64,000 nt of DNA, from assembly GCA_948567375.1 (NCBI GenBank), contig OX419757.1:8928001-8992000 (forward strand), read 5' to 3'. Below the pieces are notes generated by a model. That model was given only the letters and a program-made list of their open reading frames with translations, did no database searches and was not told where the DNA came from. This document shows, piece after piece, positions 53,875-64,000 of this stretch. The position numbers and the translations under genes were made by a program. Positions within the stretch are counted from its first letter, which is position 1. Each line of letters begins with the position of its first letter. Source of the stretch: Lunularia cruciata. Lineage: Eukaryota; Streptophyta; Marchantiopsida; Lunulariales; Lunulariaceae.

Positions 53875-54350
53875 CGTGGCAATCAGAAGGCGGCAATTTT
53901 GATCAGTTTTCTTCCTAGTCCGGCAGCAGCACTACTAATGTGTCAAATTCGCGGGAGCGAACTATCGATCCTGTTGAACACCAGGCTCGAATCGTTCAAC
54001 AGACAGTTCGGAGAATCCAAAATCCCCAGCAGCGTCGACCTCAATCGATGAAGTAGTGACAAATCAAGCAGACATACCCACGCAGTTTAAGAATGGAAAC
54101 CAGACCTCAACTCAACTGCGGTGGCAATTCCTCCAAAGGAAGATTCGATGGAAGAACCGACAATAACTCTTGTAGAAGGCACTCAATACAGGCTATAGTG
54201 CCTGTCTTAAAAGAACCTAGTGCTGGACACGTCTTAGTTGGCTGGAAACCATGTTCTTATACGGTTTTGGTTTGGGGAGAATGCCTGATATATAGAATTT
54301 GATAATTATCGTCACCTCCTGTTGCCCTAATCAAGTACTCTGGGGGTATA
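53875..54350 (-). promoter_or_regulatory. 5' UTR and promoter region of MCTS1
   Basis: The stretch before the MCTS1 start (GCCACG before ATG) is more GC-balanced than the AT-rich DNA beyond 54350, fitting a genic 5' flank. No clear TATA box is seen in the reverse strand. A 69-codon plus-strand ORF here (54093-54302) has no support. Confidence 0.35.
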
Positions 54351-55914
54351 TTAGATTGGCTGTTTAGCAAGCTGTAACATATGACTAACAAAATTCTTTT
54401 GAAGATGATATATTGTCCAGTCGGTTGGTACTTGAACTTGATAAATAAGGGCGAGGAAGATTCAAGAGTACACCTCAGGAGAATTTCCGGTGACTTCTTC
54501 CTACATTACCTCTTGAAACTAGCTAACAGAACGATTATTGAATGTTGAATGCACCTATTTCTTTGTTTACAATGTTCTTTTCACGTTAGGAACCTTAGAA
54601 AATGGCAGTGAAGTTATTCTGCAAATTGATCTCTAAAAGTCTTTGATAATGGATCCTCTAATTCTGAGTATAGGATAGAAATCGCGAGTATAGGATAGAA
54701 ATCAAGTTGAACAGTCAAAGGTTTTTACAAATATTGTAAAGTCCGATAGATAATCAGTGTTAGAAGGTACAAGCCAATAGGTAAAGTAGTATGTTTTATA
54801 TGTTGAAATATACTTTATGAACATATTTTTCGTCTTTATGAACATTGCATGGTCAGATCTTGTGCTGAACCACAGTTCTATGATATTTATGAATATATTA
54901 AAATCACTATACAATTGATATATTTTATTATATTTTATAAATCGAAATCAATATAAAATTGATTTCAGATGGCTAAATCAAACATAACATAGTTTCCACA
55001 AAACTCATAATTTAACTTCAAACAGCTTAATTGAAGCAACAACTATTTAATCAAATAATTAGTCAACCCAGATTGGAGCTAGCTTGAAGAATTATCAACT
55101 CTGGTAATGATTAGATATCCATACCACTTACCACTTCAGTAGGATATTCACAACTTTTAGTATATTTTAAATATTTATATTTTTTATTCTCTAATATCAA
55201 AGCATATTATAAATAATTCAAAAGAAATTATTCACATCTTTACAACTTCTTACTCTGCATAAGGAGTGTTTTATCATTATTTAATCTTCATAAACTTTCA
55301 ATTATGGGAAGATTATTCAGCTGTTTTATTATGTAATTATAGATTGTTACTAATTTATGATTAAATTAGTAGGAAATTAAGTCTTTTAAGGAGCTCTTGT
55401 GTCTTGTGTCAATTTAATATCATATGTTATCTATTTCACATTTGATCATTGATCATCCATTTATAATCAATCTACATATAAATATCAAAGAATTTGGTGC
55501 ACTTAGACACTACAATATTTGACTAATAATTTGATCTCATTTAATATTTTTGATATTTCCTTTTATGGTTAAGTTAATGTTGATGGGTAATAATATAGTA
55601 CTCTCTACGTTATTCATTATATGATGTTAATTTTGAGATATATTATAACTTCTATATAAGAGAGATCAGTAATTATTTGATTGTAGGAATTAGAATTAAA
55701 TAGAAATATTTCATTATATTATAAAATAATTATAAATGAATAAAAATTAAATATATGTATTACATGACTAATATCTTATATTATAGTTTTGATCATCATC
55801 TTGAAAATATGAATGATATCATTTTATTTCTCATACTATGATCTATGAGATATATTTTCATTATTATTATTTTTATATGAGATATTATTTTCATTATTAT
55901 TATATATTTTATTA

Positions 55915-55949
55915 TACATAGATATTTATCACATATAAATATCTATGTA
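55915..55949 (+). repeat. Perfect 15-bp inverted repeat with 5-base loop
   Basis: Arms TACATAGATATTTAT (55915-55929) and ATAAATATCTATGTA (55935-55949) are exact complements around CACAT. AT-rich context raises the chance of accidental palindromes, but 15 perfect pairs are unusual. Confidence 0.85.
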
Positions 55950-56023
55950 TTCTCAAGTCTATCTATGTGAATCAAATTGTAACTTAAATTTTTCCAATCT
56001 ATAGTCTATCATAAGATTAATGA

Positions 56024-56072
56024 ATATATATATATATATATATATCTCTCTCTCTCTCTCTCTCTCTCTCTT
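56024..56072 (+). repeat. Compound microsatellite (AT)n(CT)n
   Basis: An AT dinucleotide run passes directly into a CT run of more than ten units. It is likely length-variable. Confidence 0.95.
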
Positions 56073-59000
56073 CTAAAAATGAATCAATTAGATAAAATAT
56101 CATATATATAAAATATATATATACAATTTTTATATATATACAATTTAGATATAATATCATATATAATATATTAATTTTATTCATATTATATATTTTAAAA
56201 ATAATAATTAGGTGAGTTCTTTTAAACAGGGAATGAATATGTAGAGGAAAATATTCTATTAGGATTTTGAGACTTCTTGTAGATAATGAAATTATCTTAT
56301 ATCGTAAATTTATATCATCTTATTTGGAATAAAAATGTATGAATAGTATAAAAAATTATTCTTTGTTTCATAGTATCAAAAAAAATAAAATCTAAACTCA
56401 ACAGAATCTAATGGAGATTTATGTGTTTATTCTAGTTTGATTGTTAATCATAAGACTTAGATTTGAATAAAAGCATCAAATATAACTTAAAAAAAGAATT
56501 TTAAATCATAATTTTGTATATTTTCATAAATATATTATGTTCAAGTAAAAGTGGGGGATTATGATAATTATAAATAGTAACCAATATCAATAACAAGGTC
56601 CTTAATGATAATTACAAGACTCCATCAAACCGCTTATAATAAAATAGTCAATTGACTCATTGATTCTTGTCAAAATTATAATAACAATCTTGATATAAGC
56701 ATCTATTTTCTTATAAGTAATAGTATAATTTACAATTACCCAAAACAATTAAATTTTTTTTATATATTATCTCTTGCAAAATTTGAAAAAAGAAAATCTC
56801 TTAAAGTTGCTTCAAGAGCTTTGATTACTGAATATTCTAACTTTAGTATCCTTTATGTAGAAGAACAAATGTTAAGGGAATAAGTGAGGAGTATAGTAGA
56901 GAAGAGATAAACAAACAAAATTAAATGCTATGAAATCCAGATACAAAATATAGCATAAAGTCTTATTTCTTGTATTTAAAATGGGTACAATATACTTCTT
57001 AAAAATTTAAGTATTAATTTTGTAGCCAAATTTCTCAAACTTTAGAATGGTTCTTCAATACACTAGGAGTCCTTAGGTATAAAGCAAGGTTCTAGAGTAC
57101 CTTACTAGCCTGCTCTGACTTTAGGTATCTTGTCATGCATACATGTCATGCTGGCTTTTACATATTGTTGAGATAGTCTTGTTTGTGAGCTTTGCTTTGG
57201 TATTAATAGCTTAGTCTATATGCCCATATGATGAAAGTTATTTTGTTATGTTCTTATAGGATGAGCTATTTTGTCATTTTAAGGTTGCTACACCATAGAG
57301 TGACATTGGTCCTTTGTTAAAGGAACGTGTATTATAAAACATGGCATGCACAAACTCTCATTCTCTCATTAGTTCATTCAGAAGTTTCACTTGGCGCGCA
57401 CGAGAGAGGGATATAGCATTGTCATAGTTAAGGGTTCATACTATGTGATTGCATCTTCATTCTTTATGCTTGGGGATTTCCAAAAGCTCATACTTGTACA
57501 CACACTTTGTAGTTCTGACTCTCAAATGCATGTATTACACATCCATCTGACTGATTTACTTTTGGTGAACTGATAGTGCATTATACAAAGGAGCATATGA
57601 TGTGAGTGCAATTGTTGATCCACACATGGATATTCACTACACAAAAAACAGAATGAATCAATAGGAAGTATTGCCATGGGATATCTAGAGACAATGGTGA
57701 AGCACATCAAGTTACTCTTTACATTTTGCGGTTTGATTACTCATCATTTTCATAGGAACTACTAGCTACATTGGTTAGGCATACTCTAATTTTGAGCATT
57801 TGATTTTTGATCAAAATTGCTAATTAGCACCAAAACCATTGCACAATGTTGCCATAACTTCTGAAAATTATTTTAGTTCAAATGGATCTAGGACAAAGCA
57901 AGAAGTGATTTTTAAAGTTGTGATAAGAAAGCTAAAATTCCAAGGGCAAAAAATTTATCTCTCAATAGATAAATCAAGAAGAATAAAAAACTTAGACAAA
58001 ATTTAAAATTGATTTTGATGCCTTGGATGTCAGTCTTTTTGATTTTTCTAGCATTGAAATCAAGGTAGGATAAGCTTCAATAATTTAATCTTGGATTTTA
58101 GTTTTTGCACATTTTAAAGTTTTGGTGAATTCAAGGAGCTCCTTATTATTTGTTGCTTGTTCAACATGCCTTGGTGCTACCTGGATGTGCTTGATAAGTA
58201 TGCTTATGAAACTTTTAGTCAATATCCCATCTGAGTTCAGATTCATGAAAGGTATGGTAATGGTCTTACAACATAAGTAATTGATACATACTACACAAGC
58301 AATCTACAAAGCCTGCTCTATTGATAATGGGATTTTTGCAAGAGGTGACTTTTTCCTTGACTCATTGTTGAGATACTGATTTCTCCTTGGGGCTCAATAA
58401 TGCTATTAGAATCTTTGACAAGTAAGCTCATATTAAACCATGTTTGATGAGCCTCATTATTTTCTCCAATCATGGATTGTTCCTCACTTTGTGAATTATG
58501 GTGGTAAAGCTCTATCTTGTGTAGAGTACATTAAGTGCAATTCTCTCCAATTTTCCAACTCTCATGTTTCGAGTGAATTGTTAGCTCTTGATGATTCTTG
58601 GTTACCATCAGCATACACACCAACAACTATAACTTGTGTATTTTTTTGTGGAATCCAATAATGCTTGCATTTAGAAGTTCAACGGCAAACCAAGCTCTAC
58701 TTCATTGAAAAAATTCAAGGCTTGTTACAATATTATTGTTTCTAATTTCAAAATATGGCATGGGGAAAATTTTCCCAATGTATTTGCATTGGAAAAACGT
58801 GCTAGATGTACCTTGCCAATGTCAATAAGTCAACAAAATAATGTGTTTCTAATATCATAGATTTTAGCCTAAAACTGAACAATTAAAGTTTCATACACTA
58901 CTTTATCTACTTTATCTACTTTATCTAACTTATTAATGGTCAGAAGATGGTTTGGACACACTCTCTTCCATAATGTGCATCTTCTATAAGATACCTTCTT

Positions 59001-59439
59001 TCATGACTATTTATTCATGGAACTTTCTCCTCTCTCCTTCATACCCATCTCTTCTCTCCATTTCTTTACTTATGGAATCTTATTCTTAAATTATGGCTCA
59101 TTTCAAATTAATCTCTTCCTCAATTTTGGGAATACTTTCCTTTCCTCCTCCAAGTAGAATCCATTGGTTTTTTTAATATATTTGACATATTAATTTTCTA
59201 CAAACCTTGATTCCATATTTTGGAGATCAAGGGATTTAAGGATACTTCATATGATGACAATGATTTTTTTTGACACAATAAAATGGTATAGATTAATCTA
59301 TGTCATTATTCTTTCAAAATATTAAATATTATATTGGAAAAATTATTGGTTCAATTTTCAATAGATTCTAATAGGATTACCTTTATGTAGCTCTTAATGT
59401 GTATCAACAACATTTACCAATGTTGCTGCAATCTACAAA

Positions 59440-60975
59440 CAACACCCAACTTATGCTCAAGCCATAGATTTAGCTTCTCAAGCACCTCTTAGTGCAATTG
59501 TGGGCCAATATTATACTCAATGGCTCACTTCAACAACCTTTACAATTGTATCTCTTACAATTATTGAGTTTCTAATTCTATTGCTTCTACTTCAATTTGA
59601 TTCAAGCTTTTTATGTCATTTTGGAAATATAATTTCTTGTTAAGAGCTTAGAGAAGATTCTTAACCTCTCATAATTTACTTGGTAGAAGGATGAGAGTTG
59701 AAGACTTTACACCACTGCTTGCTAAAGCTACAAGTAAATACTCAAAGCATCACCATCTTGGAGGTTGTGAGGCTATATCTCTAGGCATCAAGGCACTCCT
59801 AGATATCCATCCAAAGTAGGTCATCCTATAGTTGGATATTGAGAACACTTTTAATATCATCACTTGAGCATCTATCTTTAAAGAGCTTACGGAAGCCAAT
59901 GGATCCTTGGGGAGTCTCATTCCTTTTGTGCAATCATTCCATGGCTCTCTTGATTCCCTTTACTACCAACGTGGTTGGTCTCCACCTTGGGGTCAATTGT
60001 CAATACACAATAGGGAGATACTTAAGTAGTACCTTTGTTTGCCATGGCTCACTTTAAAGCTCTCTTATCTACTACTTTGGCCATGCTAGATTGTGTATTC
60101 CCCTCCTTGGTAGACGATACACACATTGTGGGCCTCATAGATCAAATTAAGCAAGCCTTTGATCACTTGACTATTGAGCTACATCTTGTAGGCTTGAGAG
60201 TCAAAGTGTCAAAGTGCAAAGCATGGTCCCCATCAGACATCCCTCCCCACCTTGAGCTTCCAAAGGAGTGTCTCATATCTATAGATGGATTATGTATTGT
60301 TGGAGTGCTAATAGGATCCAAGGATTTTGTCACATGCTTCTTAGATGTTGCCTTTGCAGAAGATATTCTCCATGTGGATGACCTTCCTCTACTAGGAGAT
60401 CCGCAAGTACATTTGGTATACTCTCCTCTAGTATTGCACATCGACCGACTTATCTTCTTTGCACAGTTCTCCCTTCCTTGACTTTCCTATCATGTTTGAG
60501 AGCTTTTGATAGGAGGATTATGGGAGTGTTTGGTGATATCATTGGACCAAAGACATTTGAGTGTGTAACAAGGGATTTGGCACATAGATAGACACCTTTA
60601 TCAATCTCATGTGGAGGAGTAGGCCTATTATCCATGGAGGAATGATACCTATAGCATTTTTGTGTTCTTGAGCTCTCTTGACACCCTTACTTCCTCTTGT
60701 TTGTGGTTGTTGATAAGCAATTTTTGGAGACATATGTGACCAAGTCAGAAGAGGAATCCTTTTCTCTCCAAGTGTTATTGTGGCATACAAGAGGTGGTCT
60801 ATCTCCATGGGCATGGGAGGACCTTCCATCCTTTGCTTCACTACCGTCAAATTGGACCAAAGGTTTGCAATCTTGTTTGATGGAGTGACAACGTCAACAT
60901 ACACTACATTCTCTCTTAGTTGACTCATGTATTCCTCAGACCACTAGAGCATATCTTTGCTCATGCTCTGGCAAG
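59440..60975 (+). pseudogene. Decayed LINE reverse transcriptase
   Basis: RT motifs follow one another on the plus strand: GGCEAISLGIKALLDIHPK near 59760-59820, a degenerate first catalytic region LDIENTFNIIT near 59832-59866, the palm loop region near 59880-60030, and LFAMAHFKALL followed by FPSLVDDTHIVG (60090-60130), where VDD stands for the catalytic pair. VGLRVKVSKCKAWSPS comes next (60185-60240), then a thumb/connection part continuing in broken frames to about 60960 (GGVGLLSMEE). The 148-codon ORF 60035-60481 is only part of it. No endonuclease part was identified. The right end meets the B4 LTR at 60989. Confidence 0.75.
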
Positions 60976-60988
60976 GGTGCAAGCTCTT

Positions 60989-61376
60989 TGTAAAAGACCA
61001 AGACCAAGGAGAGAAATAAGAGAATGGAAGCTCACATTGGGACACTTGAATGAGGGAAACTCCAAATGCCTAGCATGAGCTTTAGCTCTGGGATTTATTG
61101 GGAGCATACAAGGCTTTTGAGAAGCTTCTCAAGAAGCTTTCTTGAGCCACTTTCTTGGAGTGCAAGACAAGTTAACCAAGAAGCTTCCTATTAGAATCTG
61201 CCTACTTGGCTTGCAAGCTAAGCTAGTTGGAACTTTCTAGAAGTTACTTACTTGGGGTGCAAGTTAAGCTAGCTAGGAAGCTTCTTAGATATATATGGAA
61301 TATTATAGGCTAATTTGTCCTATTTGCTACTTTGTTAGTCCTAACTAACTTTGTTGCTAAACTCCATATTGTTATA
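60989..61376 (-). mobile_element. 3' LTR of family B element B4
   Basis: A minus-strand copy of the family B LTR, from TATAACAATATGG (61376) to GGTCTTTTACA (60989), 388 bp. Integrase and chromodomain lie to its right on the same strand, so it is the 3' LTR. On its left it abuts the LINE remnant. Confidence 0.88.
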
Positions 61377-64000
61377 TATCCTCCCTTGCTAGGTGGTGAC
61401 GTCCTCATCGCCATTGAAGCTTCAAACTCTTGGATGGCCATTTGTGCATTCTAGAGATGAGAAAGAGGTTCCCATGTGGAATCATGAAGGGGATACCCTT
61501 TCCAAAGGACCTTGTATTCTATATGTTGCCGGTGGCCTTGTTGAATGTGGCTACGTGCAAGAATACAATCAACTTCGTACTCCTCATGATCATTGATAAT
61601 GACATGAGGAGGAGGAAGTTGGACACAAGAGGAAAAAAAGATGGGTTAGAAACAAAGGGTTTCAACTTGGAAATGTGAAAGACAAGGTAGATATGCATAT
61701 GACAAAGCAAGGCAAGTCAATAAGGATAAGAGATAATTTGGGTGACATCAAAGAGTCCTATCCAATTAGGGGCAAGTTTACAAACTTGGGTATCAAGTAG
61801 GAGGGGTAGGTTGCTAGAGGAGAGCATGACTTTATCACCAACTTGAAATGTAAGATCATGAAGATGGTGGTCCACATATTGTTTTTGCCAATTTTGAGCA
61901 ACAAGGATATGAGATTTGACTTGTTGGAGGGATTGAGATATGGTGGTCAAGAAGTTTGAAGTTTGAAGTATGAGTGACATGAGATGAAGGAGGAGCAAGA
62001 AGGGAATCTGGAACAAGTGGATCTTGGCCAAAATTGAGGAAGAAAGTAGAGAATCCGGTGCTTGCATATTTGGAATTATTGTATGTAAACTCCGCAACCG
62101 CAAGACATTCATCTACATTAGTATGGTGGATGTTGATGAAGGTATGAAGCATATCTTCCAAGGCATGATTTTCACATTTAGTTTTTCCATCAGTTTGAGG
62201 ATGATAGGCCATCAAAGTAAGCTTGGTGTTGAGTATTTGGAAGAGTGCTTGCCAAAATTTCCCAATGAATTGAGGATCATGATAAAAAATGAGTATGCAA
62301 GGCATCCCATGATGCTTGAAGACAATGTTGAAGTAGATCTATGCCAATGTTGGAGCATCCATAGTATCAAAGGTTGGTGCCAAATAGATTTGCTTTCTAA
62401 GCTTATCCACAATACCATGATTGTTGTGTGACCTTGCTTCATCTTGGGCAAGGACATGATGAGATCCAAGCTCATGTGTTCCCATTGAGCAATTGGAATG
62501 GGGAGTGGCTGAAGGAGTCCACTCGGTTTTTTGTTGTTGGCCTTGTTGCGTTGGTATCTCTCTCACGATAAGACAAAGTCTCAAACATCTCATGTCATGT
62601 TGAGCCACCACTATTGGGCGTTGGAGGTTACCCAAGGTCTTGTCCACACACATGTGACCAATAATTGGTAAGTCATGGGCTTCTTAGAGGCGCATAAGTC
62701 GGAGATCACCCTTGGTTGGAACATAAATTCAATTCTCACAGAATAGAAGGTCTTCCTTGTAGGAGAAGGTGTTGTACTCTTTGTCACATGCTGCAAGATG
62801 ACCTTGTACCATCTGAAAGAATGGATATTATTATACACATAGAGCTATCCTAAACTTAGTTTGGACTTTGGAATCATTGACACCGTCATAACTATCATTG
62901 TGATGAGAGGAAGAGATTTCAGATCATATCATCATGATAGGGCATCGAGGATGACATGGAACCAACCAGGTTTGTACTCAAGTTTGATGCCAAAAAACTA
63001 TAGTTGTTCCTCTCATTGATGATGTCAAAAATGTAATGTCTGCAACAAGGGCTTGTGATCAGTTTGCATGACCACTTGTTTCTCCAAGAGATGATACCTT
63101 AGTGGCATATACCATTGCTAGTTGTAATTGATTTCAAGTAGAGTAATTCCTTTCCACTGTATTTAGTCTACGAGACACAAAAGCAATGGGATGCAATCCA
63201 TTTGGGAATTCTTGTTGCAACACGACTCCAATTGCAAAGTTAGAAGCATCAAAATCAACCACACATGGTAGTTGAGGATCATATGGTTGAAGAATTGGTC
63301 TTGAAGATACCATATGCTTCAGCTTTTGGAATGCTTTGTTGTGCTTGTTGGTCTATTGAAAGCTCAAGTTCTTCTCCAAGAGATTGGTCAATGGTGCGGC
63401 TACATGAGCATGATAATGGATGAACCATCAGTAAAAACTAGCCAATCTATTAAATGCCCGTACTTCAATAGCATCCTTTGGAGTAGGCCAATTGTGATGG
63501 CCTTGATTTTCTCCTCTTCCATCTTGATCCCTTTTGGTGACCAAGAAGGTAACTTCCTTTTGCCAAAAGAAACACTTCGGCTTCTTGCAATAAAATTTCC
63601 ACTATTGTAGTGTCTTAAGACTACTTGCACATTATTCACATGTTTTTCTTTTGTCTTGTTATAGATTAAGAGATCATCCAAGAACACCACCATGTACCAA
63701 TCCAACAGTCCATCCAACACCCAATGCATCTGATCCATGAAGACTGATTGAGCATTAATGAGCCCAAAAGGCACAAATCTCCACTCAAAATTTCCATACC
63801 TCATGCAAAATGAAATCTTTTGCACATCCTTCCAATCAATTGAGATTTACCAGTAGTCGTTACAAAGATCCAATTTGGAGAAGTATTGTTCTCCACTCAA
63901 TTGATCAAACTAGTTGCAAATTCAAGCAAGGGGCACTCTTCACTATCTATTTATTGAGCCCACGGTAATCAATATAGAAACAAAGTCATCCATTCTTCTT
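61377..64000 (-). pseudogene. Family B element B4: chromodomain, integrase, RNase H, RT (runs off the right edge)
   Basis: On the minus strand from right to left: RT with MRYGNFEWRFVPFGLINAQSVF and FLDDLLIYNKTKEKH (63780-63640), RNase H remnants near 63290-63000, the integrase zinc-binding region and core (62660-62250, with ILIFYHDPQFIGKFW and YHPQTDGKTKCENHALEDML), GDKVMLSSSNLPLLL (61830), HISKLKPF (61690-61670) and a chromodomain near 61595-61400. Frames of 60-150 codons with stops between them: inactive. A short plus-strand-looking ORF set here is antisense. The 5' part and 5' LTR lie beyond the window. Confidence 0.85.

Larger units (their letters stand above)
54351..59439. other. AT-rich DNA, no gene seen
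   Basis: Extremely AT-rich up to about 57100, then moderately so. ORFs are below 75 codons and show no family. Small features inside: an 18-bp tandem repeat near 54665-54702 (GAGTATAGGATAGAAATC), a hairpin at 55915-55949, a microsatellite at 56024-56072 and a CTTTATCTA triplet near 58899-58928. I see no LTR, TIR or RNA gene. Confidence 0.55.

Noticed and set aside
1-64000. CRISPR arrays, prokaryotic operons or phage
   Set aside because: No regularly spaced short repeats; the gene structure (introns, LTR elements) is eukaryotic.

Overview
The window reads as nuclear DNA of a land plant, AT-rich and dominated by retrotransposons, with two small genic islands. Plant evidence: Ty3-type LTR elements of several lineages (chromovirus-like elements primed by initiator-Met tRNA, and a non-chromodomain element of the Ogre/Tat/Athila type), Ty1/copia and LINE remnants, an ankyrin-repeat protein with a C-terminal PGG-type membrane domain, and an intron-rich plant-like MCTS1 gene. 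The integrase of the leftmost element (family A) looks more like Ty3 elements I associate with fungi, mosses and other non-flowering plants. I lean towards a non-flowering plant such as a gymnosperm, but the sequence does not prove it.

Layout. 1-4577: 3' end of a decayed Ty3 element (family A): integrase remnants, polypurine tract, a 2.2 kb LTR, then extra tandem copies of the LTR 3' third. 4578-6169: a truncated minus-strand Ty3 element (family D) missing its gag. 6170-23255: one old chromodomain element (family B, copy B2) spread over 17 kb by later events. It holds a purine-rich minisatellite block, a broken family C element (C2, plus strand) and an apparently intact young family C element (C1, minus strand, 12152-19953). 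23256-30375: mostly unexplained AT-rich DNA. 30376-32949: an intact intronless ankyrin/PGG gene. 32950-38582: unexplained DNA with a LINE 3' end, a 445-bp MITE with long inverted repeats and 8-bp target duplications, and a fold-back hairpin. 38583-46394: a second family B element (B3) with both LTRs, interrupted by a 2.2 kb family A solo LTR. 46395-49790: unexplained DNA, then a degraded copia element. 50730-53874: an MCTS1 homologue on the minus strand, rebuilt from seven exons with matching splice sites and phases. 53875-59440: AT-rich, no gene seen. 59440-60975: decayed LINE reverse transcriptase. 60989-64000: a third family B element (B4, minus strand) leaving the window.

The only host genes I can support are the ankyrin/PGG membrane protein and MCTS1; nothing links them functionally. 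The most interesting element biology is in family C: between the primer-binding site and gag, two diverged copies keep three small ORFs, one with a CCHC zinc knuckle and a second Cys/His cluster. The most interesting DNA-level signal is a set of short near-perfect fold-backs. One can be compared with the related element B3, and there it looks like an insertion copied in inverted orientation from both flanks.
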